NCBI GenBank assembly: GCA_949361645.1
Contig: OX442416.1
Coordinates: 11,351,869-11,415,868 of the forward strand
Direction: 5' to 3'
DNA from: Spongilla lacustris
Taxonomy: Eukaryota > Porifera > Demospongiae > Spongillida > Spongillidae
DNA: 64,000 nucleotides
Below, one piece after another: positions 10,446-21,133 of this stretch (positions within the stretch are counted from its first letter, which is position 1; each line of letters starts with the position of its first letter). The translations under genes and the position numbers were made by a program. The notes under the pieces were generated by a model. The model searched no databases. It saw nothing but the letters and a program-made list of their open reading frames with translations, and was not told the DNA's origin.

Positions 10446-10812
10446 GGCTAAAAACTGTGTGTTTGGAGCAATAATAGAGTGCGGGCCCGAAAATAACTTG
10501 ACACACTTCGTTTTCAATGTTACTTATTGCCAGATGGCTAGTAAAGCTTATTCCGTTTTTTGATTTTGATTACCTCGTACCACTAGGCTACAACAATCAA
10601 GAGAATTGTAAAATTGCTGGAAAAAATTTTAAGATCAAGTATCACGTTACGCACTGTAAGGTTTATTGGATTACACAATTCTCCAAAGAAGTATATTATA
10701 AATCCAATTACTATGTCTACGCCCAACTAGTAGCCTATGCACGTCATTTGATCACCACCAACTTCTAAAGCCATAGGCCTGTACATTGAGTTAATGTGAG
10801 GGGGGTGGGGGT

Positions 10813-10852
<40 letters not shown>

Positions 10853-11259
10853 ATGACACAGCGAAATCAAATGCAGCAAATTTGCCAGCAATCCAATCAG
10901 GGCAATCACGAACCAAAATAGCTAGATCCCACTTTTCTTTTAATTAGTCTGTGTTTTGTAAAGCCAGTTTCAAGAACCCCTAGACGTCAGATGTAACGCA
11001 TCTATGTAGTTGCATATAGATATTAGAGTCTACTGACTCTAATATTAGACTCTAAAATATCTATGGTTGTTGCAACGTGACACGCCCCCTGACGCCCCTG
11101 TCTTGATTTATAAAATCATTCATCAATATCACGATGTAATGGCAATGTAAACATGACAACGAATCTGTTTATGTATTTTATGTATATAGTCGTACTCCTA
11201 GTACAGTCCTATGGGTCCAGAGTTGGCCATCTTCATTCATAATTACTAAATTTGCAGCC
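10446..11259. other. Spacer with poly-G tract, dispersed repeat and small inverted repeat
   Basis: No gene is supported. The segment 10668-10715 (ATTGGATTACACAATTCTCC...) recurs at 19719-19770. A G tract of about 50 bases with a few interruptions lies at 10800-10851. A small nested inverted repeat sits at 11016-11064 (ATAGATATTAGAGTC ... GACTCTAATATTAGACTC). A TTTATAAAA box at about 11107 could serve the gene at 11260, though it lies 150 bp upstream of the ATG. Confidence 0.5.
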
Positions 11260-12174
11260 ATGCGTATAAAGGGTTTCACTACACCGACACTGTGCGTGCA
11301 CATGTTTATATTGATTCAATTCTACTCAACTCACGAGCAAAGCCTGCTGAACCCTTTGAATGCTACCACCGCAGCGATGGACAATACTACTTGCCCGTCT
11401 GCCGCTTTGTTGTCCAACGTCACAGCACAGGTCCAAGCCATCCTCTCAAGTATCTCTCTCAACAACTTGGGGGTGGGCCGCCCGGGCCACTGCGGCGGCT
11501 TAAACTGGACCAGGGTCGCGTACCTCAACATGACGGACGTGAACCAGACGTGCCCGACTAACTGGACGCAAATCAACACTCCGATAAGGGCGTGCCAAAG
11601 AAAGAACGGAGGTAAGTGTGACGTGGCCTACTACAGCGTGAAAAAGCAGAACTACACCCAGATATGCGGGCGTATAGTGGCAAGCGTGGTAGGCCAGCCC
11701 GAGGCATTCGGCAATTACGGATCTGGAACAGGAACCGCGACCACCATAAATTCGTACTACCTGGATGGGATGGACATCGTTCGCGGTATTAACCCGCTGC
11801 AGCAAGTTTGGTCTTTCCCGACAGCAACTAGCCAAATGACGGCCGTTGGTAATCTTTGTCCTTGCAGTAACAAGAGCTTAAACATTCCGTCCACTGTCGT
11901 CCCGCCTTTTGTGGGTTCGAATTACTTCTGCGACTGCGGTGCGCCTCCTTACAAAACAGACGTTAGCGGGACTAATTACATCAACCATATTCTGTGGTCA
12001 GGAACGGACTGTCCTCCCGATAGCACGTGCTGCACCTTTAACACGCCTCCTTGGTTCTGGAGGGTTCTCAACACCTCTGTGGCGGATGACATCCAGGTAC
12101 GTCAGTGCGCTAATAACGTCGTCACGGATGAGAACGTTAATGCGATAATTATCGAAGTCTACATTAAGCCGTGA
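11260..12174 (+). CDS. Secreted cysteine-rich glycoprotein, sponge-type family
   Basis: An uninterrupted 304-residue ORF starts at a good Kozak context (GCAGCCATGC) and has a hydrophobic N-terminus (about residues 9-24, VHMFILIQF) consistent with a signal peptide. It has many N-glycosylation sequons (NATT, NTTC, NVTA, NWTR, NMTD, NQTC, NYTQ, NKSL, NTSV) and more than 15 cysteines. Characteristic segments are HCGGLNWTRVAYLNMTD, CPTNWTQINTPIRAC, YYLDGMDIVRG, VGSNYFCDCG, GTDCPPDSTCCTFNTPPWF and a short C-terminal strand (NAIIIEVYIKP). I recognise this pattern as a secreted or extracellular family expanded in sponges and present in some other basal metazoans, but no biochemical function is known to me. 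It appears intact and lies in transposon-rich DNA between a gypsy element and a piggyBac remnant. Surface recognition or adhesion is speculation. Confidence 0.85.
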   Translation: MRIKGFTTPTLCVHMFILIQFYSTHEQSLLNPLNATTAAMDNTTCPSAALLSNVTAQVQAILSSISLNNLGVGRPGHCGGLNWTRVAYLNMTDVNQTCPTNWTQINTPIRACQRKNGGKCDVAYYSVKKQNYTQICGRIVASVVGQPEAFGNYGSGTGTATTINSYYLDGMDIVRGINPLQQVWSFPTATSQMTAVGNLCPCSNKSLNIPSTVVPPFVGSNYFCDCGAPPYKTDVSGTNYINHILWSGTDCPPDSTCCTFNTPPWFWRVLNTSVADDIQVRQCANNVVTDENVNAIIIEVYIKP

Positions 12175-12459
12175 GTACCGAAAGCAGGGAAATTAAATTG
12201 GCAGGGGTTTCTTGGACGATCTTCCGGTTGTCATTGGTGAAGCGAGCGATTCAGCTGGGATGTTTACTACTGAACTGATTAACATGTAATTGCATGTGCG
12301 TGTAATATACTATTTTGTTATGTTGAAAGTGGAAATATAAATTAAGTCACAAATTAAAAATGATAAGTCAGTCAAAATCAACAAACAAATGAAACTTTTC
12401 ATTTCAACTTTTGGAACATCATGCGCTGCCTACTGAACCATGGAGGAGGCTGAGGAGAA
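12175..12459. other. 3' flank of the secreted-protein gene
   Basis: AT-rich, with several ATAAATTAA-like stretches (about 12335-12360) but no perfect AATAAA near the stop. No further gene is seen. Confidence 0.4.
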
Positions 12460-13035
12460 TCAGGAATGATGCTGGTCAAATCTGTGAAGAATATATGGAA
12501 GTGTCTCAGTCAAATATAGTTGTCATACTATCAGAGTGCAAATGGCATCGATGTTCATAACCAACTTCGGCAGCATTGGATTCGTTTATTCCAGACATTA
12601 TTGGGCATGGCTGTTGTAAATTCTTTCCGTGCTTTTGTCTATTTTGAGGAATCGAACATACCACTGAAAGAATTTGTTAACACATTATCAATATCCTTAT
12701 GTAGGCCAGCTATATCTCCACCCAGACAGATTTTGAGATGTTTGAATGAGTCTTCAAAGAAATTGGTAGAACCCTCAGTACCAGACCACTGCCCAGTACT
12801 AATACGTGGCTCAGGTTATGGGACAGCATCAGTAATGGGTAGGTGCAAAGTGGTGGTTGATGACAGTGATATCGATGGATTTTGTGGTAAGAAGGCTTAT
12901 TTAAGTGCTCCTGTTTAGGGAAAAAAGCAACTTTGTTTTATTTGTGTGGGCCAGGAACTGGAAGACAGTGTGCTGCCAAACATGCATTGCAGTTTCAGCA
13001 TTGCGGAAAGTTTTGATGGAACAGTGAAGGGAACA
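12460..13035 (+). pseudogene. Degenerate piggyBac-type transposase C-terminus
   Basis: The frame 12520-12918 reads YYQSANGIDVHNQLRQH followed by LFQTLLGMAVVNSFRAFVYFEE. This matches the end of DDE_Tnp_1_7 (piggyBac) transposases, 'NxxANGVDxHNQLR ... LVGMSVxNAxxAY', including the last conserved Asp. After a stop at 12918 the same frame continues with weak cysteine pairs (LYLCGPG, CAAKHALQFQHC) that may be the remains of the C-terminal zinc finger. The N-terminal two thirds are missing and no TTAA-flanked ends were located, so this is a dead fragment. Confidence 0.5.
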
Positions 13036-14390
13036 GTGAAGTGACTGGTTCAATAAGCCAGTGGTAGATCGTTTTATAAAACACTGTCTGTATGTGATTA
13101 AATGCATATATAATTGAGATGGCAACATAGATAAAAATGTCATGAATCAATGGCACATGGAAATCATCAAAAAGTACATGACAGTCATGTGGTGATACCA
13201 GTTTTCATGCTTTGCATCCACGAACATCAATTAAGAGTCTTTAATGTAAAGAAGTCTATTTCCGGTATTCCTCTATCAATAAAACAAAATTAAAAGGTAA
13301 CGAAAGGAAAGGTCACCTTTCTCACCTTTTTATACACATGTTGTGCAGTGATGATATGTGTAATATGGAAAGTTTCAGATACGGAACAGGTCCCAAACCT
13401 CAGATAAATTGCTACTAGTTATAAAAAAGCGGCAAAATTTTTCTAGAATACATATTGCAACATGCCAAAATTAAACAAAAAAAATTTTCATTAAAAAAGT
13501 AGGACTGTAAAGACTAGACATGCCCCATTACAAATACCTTGGACCAATTCTTGAACCATTCTTTCGATGAAATCTTCAATTGAACATTGTTAGGATATGA
13601 AATAATTTAATGAAAATTAGTCCTGTATACAGGCAAAAGTGTCCTGTATACAGGACAAAAGTTTGAGTGAATACTGAGGGGTTAAAACGCATGTATATAA
13701 TTATATTCCAAGGGAAATGGAATATGCAAGGACAGCAGAACTGCATGGCTGTCCACAAAATTCTTCAAACTGGCTTTGTCCAGACAAAAGAATGCATGGG
13801 ATCCCGCTCCCCCATACATAAATAGTAATATGAAGAATTATTATCTTAATAACACAGAATCGTTCCCACGACTTGGTACTAGTTGTACTATTTTCAGCAA
13901 AACTGAGTTCAGTATGAATGCTAAAATTCCAAAGCTCATGCAATCAAAGTATACTATGATTAGTGCCCAGCAGTCATGTTTTAATTTTGGCATGTCAATA
14001 GCTGATATGGATTCATGCCCTCTGATAGGTTAAATTGTAGGCACAAGGTATCAAAACACATGCAGTAGAAACTTCAATATCAGTTCTAAGTGTCGGAAGG
14101 GGGGGATTGTATAGGTTGTACAATGCACATGTACATGTAGCTATGTAAATGATGCATTCTCTCTCTGTGCAAATCAACACCTCCCATGACATTATGGACA
14201 CTCACCCCACTTTACCTCTTGTTATCATAGGACAAGCACCATCAACATGTGCAGAAAACTGGTTTCCACATCTCTCAGTTTGAGTGGAAGGGTTGGCTGC
14301 ATGGCATTCAAATATTATACCTAAATGAACCAGTTACATGTACATCATTTGTACATGCATACAACATACATGCAATTTGCATACAGTACC
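13036..14390. other. Spacer with no recognised gene
   Basis: About 1.35 kb of AT-rich sequence. Short open frames on both strands (for example around 13776-14033) lack recognisable motifs. A short CTGTATACAGG direct repeat lies at 13622-13655. Confidence 0.4.
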
Positions 14391-15090
14391 TACTTGCAAG
14401 TACGAAAAGTCACATATGTCACAGCAACAAAAAACAAGAAACTTCATAGCGCAACCAGGCCAGTCCAGATGGCTCGGTATCAATGGATGGTTGCGCTACA
14501 TGTATGAACACCAACTGTTTTCCCAACTCCAAGATGAATATGCCTTACTTTTTGATTTTGCGAGGTGTGAATTTTCATACTTGTGAGTCGGTACTGTACT
14601 TTATCAAGCTGATAGGTAAGATATGTCACGTGATGACATATCACCCTCTAGCTGACTAGCCTGCAGCAGCAAGAACCAACACACAGACTGATAGACCAAT
14701 GACAAGGAAGCTCCCAGTGTTTTGGTGCACTAGTAGCACCTTCAACTGAGGCATGCATCATGTTAATAAAGAGCCTAACCCTGCTAGGCCCGTGTATCTG
14801 TGCATACATGTATGTCAGGAATTTTATTGATGAGACACAATGCATGCTAGGGAGCTCTTTTAACACGGCTGCAGATGACTATGAGTGAAACTTATAACTG
14901 AACATGGTGCATACAAGCTGTAACATTCAAGTTCATAAATCAGTTCACAAGTGCCTTCTAGGACTGCTCCATACCAACAAAAATGCTCATGATGAAAGAC
15001 CATACATTGCCATGGGTAAAGAAAACTTGGTCTAAACAGTTGTACCTCAATAGTACCAGCAGTATAGTTTTAATACCACTAGTAGTGTTG
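14391..15090. repeat. Segmental duplication block, copy 2a
   Basis: Second copy of 1448-2145 in direct orientation, offset about 12.94 kb. The same offset, after subtracting the 653-bp MITE below, applies to the CXC/Ulp1/PHD pseudogenes. This shows one larger segmental duplication rather than two unrelated repeats. Confidence 0.85.
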
Positions 15091-15943
15091 CTTAGGGTAT
15101 GTGTGTATGTATGGGAGGTGCCCCCCTCCAACCCCCCCCCCCCCCCCTCACAAAAGGCCACAGCGAGCGAGCTAGGCCGTCACACACATACCTCAAGACA
15201 AAAAAGATGCCACTTCATTTCCATCCAGGTGGTACTGACTCTCGTCTGACCTTCTCTGACTATGGCAGGGCCAGACAACCCATTTCTGATCCAAATATAG
15301 ATGACAACTAAATTTAGATGTCACATCATCAGCACACATTTGCCCACAGGAGGAAGTCAAAAGGATAAAACTGAGGATTAAATTTATTAGTTGTTCCACA
15401 AAGCCACCATTTCATATGTTGGATGTATGGCCAGATGTTAGTTTTATCGATCAACGATGCCACTCAAGGGCCCTCCTAAGCAACCCTAACTGTCCAGTCA
15501 CCCTCCCCCCTGCCAACTCACATGAAACTGGGAGTGTTGGAACTATCACTGGAGCCAGTTGATGAATAATTGTGTGGGTATATGCACACATAATATTGGA
15601 ACTAGGCAAATGTCATTCATCGCCCACTATACAGGGTTTTCTTTTACATCACTAACTTAGGATAGAAATTAATTAACTGCATGATTTCTTGCAGAAGTTA
15701 GGCAAATACTAACAATCCAATGAGATTGTAAGCAGTAAAATAAATTTTATCAAAGCCCTCATAAATCAAAATATTCAAAGCCCTCTATTATCAACATTAT
15801 TCAAGATTACGGTTAGATTTAATAACTACTAATAAAGTAACGCAAGATCTTAGTATGCAGTGGAACAGCACTGATTTCAAGTTACTGAGTTCAGTGGTGA
15901 GTTATTAACATTTAAAACCACAATTTGCTTTAAAGTTATTAAT
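15091..15943. other. Spacer with poly-C tract
   Basis: No gene is supported. A C tract lies at 15130-15147. The rest is AT-rich and shows no clear similarity to the corresponding region of copy 1. Confidence 0.4.
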
Positions 15944-16690
15944 TACCAACTACCTCGACAACGATACATGGTAGTCGCAATAGGTCTGTGCAACCAGTGG
16001 CGAGGTGGCTTGTCTGTCACTGGGGGGGCAAATACACAGACTGCCGCCCCCCCCCCCCCCCCTCCCCCACGCACACACACATAAACACACATGCTGCCTT
16101 TCTGTCAGAATGTCTTATCTCGTTACAGGGGCGGATGCAGGATTTTGGCGAGGAGGGGGTGGGTTCCACATGGAGAATTGACGCGTCGAGGACAGGGAAG
16201 GGCGCGCGCTTCGCGCGCGAAATTTTTTGTGATGCGCGTTCTAATTTTTCCACAGATTGTATTGGAAACTAAGGCAATCAACATGCACCAATAAATAGTG
16301 CCCTCTGTTCAAGCAGCACGATAACAACAAAAACTGGTAGCAATTAACACGTAGCCGATTCTAGATCTCATGACATCAGTCAAGCCGAAGTTTGGGCCGG
16401 AACTATTTACAACCACATGAACAGAGCAATGTACTTGGACGTACGTAACCGTACTATTACGTAACCGACGTTCGCAATTGATGAACTCGTCCCCAGCATT
16501 ATGACTCTATACTACATAAATAATCATCATACAATCGTGTAATTTGCTTGGCGGCTGGTGCGCCCCTATCGTCATTTTGGCGCCCCCTTTTTAAGGCCAG
16601 CTGGGGGGGCAACTGCCCCCCCTGCCCCCCCGGCCACCTCGCCACTGTGTGCAACTCCGATCAATGTGCGGTATCCGAACACTGACATGT
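15944..16690. repeat. Inverted duplicate of the RIPRID-linker segment
   Basis: 15944-15994 plus 16656-16680 together are the reverse complement of about 3036-3116 in copy 1 (CTACCTCGACAACG...GGTAGTCGCAATAGGTCTGTGCAAC...CGGTATCCGAACACTGACA). They are followed by the forward-orientation CATGTATCGTTGTCGAGGAAG. The linker region is therefore inverted or inverted-duplicated in this copy, then split by the MITE at 15995-16647. Confidence 0.65.
15995..16647. mobile_element. hAT-type MITE with 8-bp target duplication
   Basis: A 653-bp non-autonomous element. It begins CAGTGGCGAGGTGGC and ends GCCACCTCGCCACTG (15-bp perfect TIRs of CAG...CTG type) and is flanked by TGTGCAAC on both sides (15987-15994 and 16648-16655). 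CAnnG TIRs with 8-bp duplications are the hAT hallmark. The interior holds C and G tracts, a CAGGGGCGGATGCAGG motif (16128) resembling the end of another hAT-like MITE, and no transposase. Confidence 0.85.
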
Positions 16691-18110
16691 ATCGTTGTCG
16701 AGGAAGTTGGTAAAGCACAATCATTACATCGTCTCAGTTGTAAATCCAGAGTAATTCAGAGATGTTTTTAGGCTGGCGATTTAGAGCTTTATTAGAGGTC
16801 AGTATGACATACCATTGGATGGATGGGAAAATGAACCTCGCATTAGTTTGAAAGAAGCTGCAAACAATCAGGCACCTTGGAATTCGTTCACACACAATAA
16901 ATGTAATTGCAAGGCAGAAAAATGTGATAACTTTAGACCAGTGCTCTTGTAGGAAAAACAAAATATATTGCAGCAATCACTGTCACAAGGGCAACCCCTG
17001 CAAGAATAGAGGTCCACATACGTGTTGGGAATATTCAATATAACTGAGTACTATGTTTAGTTTAATCTTAATTGTCTCAGTTTAATTTTTCTCACTTGAT
17101 GTTATGTTATAAACAATTACGAATTTTTGTGTTAGTTTCAGTACATATTAGAAAATTCATCTAAATCTGTACATTTCCATGTAGGTTGTAGCTGTAGAAG
17201 TGGGTGTCACAGCAAGAAAAAGTGTTTGTGCAGATCAGGAATTAGGATGTGTCTATCATTGTGCCATCCAGGTCATACATACACAAATTGCAAAGATACT
17301 ATGCTGCTGTCAGCCAAACAAATTGACGTTGTATCAGATGCAAGTCCAGCAAAGGAAGTAGTGAAACAATGGACTTCTATTTGTGGAATTCTTTTAACAC
17401 AATCACACAAAGAGTACTGAAGTTTCCAAATCAGTGGCTTGATGATGACATAATTAATGCAGCGCATGCTTGTTAAAACTGAAACAAAACCCATCTATTG
17501 ATGGATTTCAGTCTACTATTCTGTCTTTTAAATTTCAAAATGCAGCCTAAAAGAATACTCTTTATTCAGATATTGAACATTAACAAAAATCATTGGATAA
17601 CAATATCTACCATTGGTGTACCACCATCTACTGTCAAAGTGTATGATACCAACCATGGACAACTGCCACATCATGAGCAAAAGTTAGTGGCAGATATCAA
17701 TTTTGCAGTCTTGTCAACCTGATATTGTAATCCATTACATTGATGTCCAAATACAAGCTATAGCTAATACAAGTGATTGCGGCTTGTTCTCAATAGCATT
17801 TGCAACTGCACTAACTTTTGGTCAAAATCCTGCCGTGATTTATTTTGACCAGGAAAAAATGAGGCAGCACGTTGTCAACTGCTTTGAACACATGTCATTG
17901 TTCCCAACCCATGGTATCCGAAACCCACAGCAACACACCACAGAAACCATTTCTATTTATTGTATTTGCCATCTCATCGCTGAAGGCACCATGATACAAT
18001 GTTTCTCCTGTAAAGAATGGTTTCATAAGTCCTGTGTGTCTGTTCCCTCGAAATTCATTCATAACAAAAAACTTGTCTGGAACTGTCAGTCGTGTGCTGG
18101 TAATTGTTAG
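16691..18110 (+). pseudogene. Ginger/GIN-integrase-type tail: CXC + Ulp1-like + PHD, copy 2
   Basis: Second copy of the pseudogene at 2806-4552, with the same domain order. First CXC half (about 16900-17010) now holds an insertion (AACTTTAGACCAG) that breaks it. Second CXC half is at 17186-17290 (CRSGIRMCLSLCHPGH). The Ulp1-like protease retains NKNHWITIST, YDTNHG and an in-frame SDCGLFSIAFATAL (catalytic Cys), which copy 1 lost by a 1-bp deletion. The PHD finger ends at WNCQSCAGNC (18110). In the first frame CKEWFHKSC replaces CNEWCHKSC of copy 1. A frame change near 17700 separates the His/Asp part from the Cys part. The two copies carry different lesions, so both decayed after duplication. 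Confidence 0.65.
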
Positions 18111-18876
18111 GATATAGTTGTAATAGTTTCAGGTCGTCAGTGATGCATTGACACTCATGAATTATAACTCATGGGTGTAGTTTTTGTTTCCATATGGTCG
18201 CCTCAATATGCATGCAATTTATACACAAATATTCAGCCATTGAACAACCGGGTATAAGTCCTGTTGAATAGCCTGGTATAAGTCGCGTTCAACAAGCGGG
18301 TAAGTCGGGTAGGTACTTTACAAAAAAGTTTCAAAAATGTATTCACGCATAACTAAATGCACCAGTTTAAAGACCATATTGAATGGTTTTCAAAACAGTT
18401 CTTATTTTTTTTGTAGCTTAATCCTAAGCGGAGAAACGGGCCTTTAAGTACCGATAAAACAATGTATGGTAATTGATGCGGAGATATTAAAAAAACTATG
18501 ATCCCCGTAATGCCGATAGTCAAACGTTCATAAGAATTTTGTCTTTGAACATTTCGGTTCCAAATTTCATATGGAGAATGGCATGTTGTAGGCCTACACA
18601 ACGAGTGTGTATTAGCATTTCCTTATAAGTTTTCTATAGTGGAATTTCAACGTACATTTATCGATGTATAAAACTACGTCCGTTTCAATGTTTCAAAACA
18701 ATTTAAAAACCAAATTCCACAAGTAATAAATGATCTGAACGACATTGGGGTACGTTTTGAATGCTAAATTGTGTAAAATGTATAAACTAATAAAAACACA
18801 TGAATAGTAAACGCTTATACACAAGCCAACTAAATCTTTGTGAACGGCATGAATGCATTATAGATTCATCTTCTCC
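18111..18876. repeat. 3' part of segmental duplication, copy 2b
   Basis: Matches 4553-5357, including the CCGGGT minisatellite (18240-18310, fewer repeats than copy 1) and ending at the same ATTCATCTTCTCC junction. Confidence 0.75.
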
Positions 18877-20218
18877 ATCATCTTCAGTTTATTCCACTGT
18901 CCAATATGAAATGATTAATTTCTTATCTCATTTACTGTTCACTTTTCCATTAATTTTTTTGTTCATTCCAGGTGAGATGTTTATTCCACTCCTGCTCTAT
19001 GCATTTAGCTAATAGCCATGAAGGGTTTAAAAATAATATTTAAAAAATAAATTCCAATGTATCTGTTGAGATTTGAGGAAATGTTTCTTCTATTTTGCAT
19101 TAACTATAATATGGCAAGTATTAGCTTTACTTTTTTTTTTCAGTTTTGCCTCTAGAAACTTAAGTTATCTTGCTTACTTTGTTTTTCTTGAAGTCTGTAT
19201 ACTGTCAGTTTAGTTTTTATTCTCAGTTGATCATTGGCTTTTCTTTGCTGCCATGAAAATCTTGCTCTCTTTTTAAAATAATATAAGTTTGTCTTGAATT
19301 TCATTAGCTTTGCCCAAATGCCAGGATAGTGTTGTACATTTCACCTTCCCATCCATGAAGCCTATACTTGCATTAGGTGCATGCCGAACATGGTAATCAA
19401 TAAGACCAAGGGTCTGTTCAGATAGCATATTATGTACTGAAGCAGCTTTACTTGAAAAGAGATATGGCATGTGATTGAATCATATTAAGCATTCACATTT
19501 CAGGCTGATCAAACGGTTTTTATATGCATGGTTAACGCATCTCCTGCAACCCTATAACTTGGTCTGTGGCGAAAATAAATCATTGCGCACAGTCCAAAAA
19601 TTCTGAACGTTGCACATCATAACGCTCATAGACCAATACACGTCCGATGCAAGTTGTTTATACATAGGTCCCGAGTATATACCCTCAAAATAGGGCGTAT
19701 TCATGTGACTCTAAGGTGGATTGGATTACACAATTCTCCAAAGAAGTGTATTATAAATCTAATTACTGTTTCTGTTACAGAGTATTGATTCCATTGTATG
19801 AAAACCAAATTCTGTTTTAATGTGATAAGCGATGACATGGCTGTGACATTCAACGGCGAGCTAAAAACGAGCCATTGCGCATAGCCAGATCGTCCTAAAA
19901 GTTTCACGGTAGATAGGAATTGCTTGCCTGCAACGTTTTTTGCCGTTTTTGAGGAGGTCCCGTCATTGGAAGAGTAAAATAATTTATACTCTAATTAGAA
20001 AGCAGTACACGTACGATTTAAAATACAATACTGCGTGAAAGAGCGCTCAAAGCTCCATCATCCAGGCAAATTTGAAGTTTTACCGTCTTTAAACTATCGA
20101 GAACTAGATTTTCTAAAATACCTACCTCTCTTAGCCTTCGTAAAAACCAGTCAAGCTGATAGGCCCTATTTGGATATGCGGAAGTACGTTAATACGTGAA
20201 ATGATTTGAAAGTACCTA
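18877..20218. other. AT-rich spacer
   Basis: No gene recognised. 19719-19770 repeats 10668-10715. The short open frames are without motifs. Confidence 0.4.
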
Positions 20219-20400
20219 CCGTTAGACAACCGGATAACCCATTGAACAACCGGGTAAGTCCCGTTGAACAACCGGGTAACCTATATTGCCCCGTTAGACA
20301 ACCACGCAACCGGGTACCCGGTTGAATAACTGGGTACCCGGTTGATCAACCGGGTGCCCGGTTGATCAACCGGCGTCCCGTTGATCAACGGGACAAATTG
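20219..20400. repeat. CCGGGT minisatellite upstream of the 20469 gene
   Basis: About ten imperfect tandem units of GTTGA(A/T)CAACCGGGTAxCC, 13-17 bp long and each partly palindromic (GTTGATCAAC). Related units sit in both segmental-duplication copies (4705-4800, 18240-18310). The array ends about 20 bp before the TATA-like box of the next gene. Confidence 0.8.
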
Positions 20401-20420
20401 ATCATCGGCACTGATCATCG

Positions 20421-20430
20421 GTATATATAT
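20421..20430 (+). promoter_or_regulatory. TATA-like box of the 20469 gene
   Basis: GTATATATAT lies 48 bp upstream of the ATG at 20469, between the minisatellite and the start codon. The spacing resembles that of the TATA-like boxes in the gene array of region 3. Confidence 0.4.
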
Positions 20431-20468
20431 TACACTTCATCCACACCTTCATTTTATTTCCCACAGCA

Positions 20469-20891
20469 ATGTCGGTCTCGAGTCCACATTTTGATGCTTT
20501 TGTTTCCAAGGAGTTGAAACGCTTCGGCATACCTCAAAGTCCGGATTTGTCCTTTGCTGCGCTGACTGCAGAAGAGAAAGAAAAGTTGGCCGCTATATCG
20601 TTCTCGGAAGAATTGAAGTTTACTGTTCCAGTAAATCTCGCAGATTCAAAGGCTGCTTTTATAAACCTCCTACTGGGTTTCAATAGCCCAAGCGACTTCC
20701 TCGGATCATTGACATTCAAGCCTCACGACCCCTGGAACTACCCGAATCCTATTGGAGACGTGGAAGTTGCAAAATCCAATGCACTAAGGCTACGCCAACC
20801 AACGGCAATAAATAGTGCGCCACGTGCACTTTGTGAACAAACCGAGTTAGTAAATGTAAGTACAGGTATGCGTACTTTGTATGACACTTAG
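20469..20891 (+). CDS. Hypothetical protein, probably first exon
   Basis: An ORF of 140 residues starts with ATG at 20469, and CACAGCA sits just before it. It has no signal peptide or membrane segment and is moderately charged, with repeated F/L/P-rich stretches (FAALTAEEKEKLAAISFSEELKF, NSPSDFLGSLTFKPHDPWNYPNP). A good splice donor, AAT|GTAAGT, occurs at about 20856, so the last dozen codons (VSTGMRTLYDT) may be intronic. No downstream exon was recognised before the retroelement remnant at 21134. I do not recognise the family. A retroelement Gag is possible, given the neighbour. Confidence 0.45.
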   Translation: MSVSSPHFDAFVSKELKRFGIPQSPDLSFAALTAEEKEKLAAISFSEELKFTVPVNLADSKAAFINLLLGFNSPSDFLGSLTFKPHDPWNYPNPIGDVEVAKSNALRLRQPTAINSAPRALCEQTELVNVSTGMRTLYDT

Positions 20892-21133
20892 GAAGTAGCA
20901 TACTAGGACCGCATTCCTTTAATAGACGTCGTAAATGCGTGCATTTGTGTGCCTCCATTCAGAAGTTATTGTTTATAATATGGTATGTACGTCTACATGT
21001 TATGGCATGTCATAGTGGTGTATGTAAGGGTGTACAGACTTTGATCAAACTCTTGACAACTGGGCCAAATTGCTTCATGTGTATGTAAAAAGGGAGAAGG
21101 CTCACTTTGCAAATATTTCACGTCTGGTTGTTA
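20892..21133. other. Spacer
   Basis: No feature recognised between the 20469 ORF and the LTR-element remnant. Confidence 0.4.

Noticed and set aside
11331..11835. Minus-strand ORFs overlapping the 11260 gene
   Set aside because: Shadow frames of a clearly coding plus-strand gene with signal peptide and conserved motifs.
13701..14033. Overlapping ORFs near 13.7-14.0 kb on both strands
   Set aside because: No motif, no splice or start context, and low-complexity composition; not supported as a gene.
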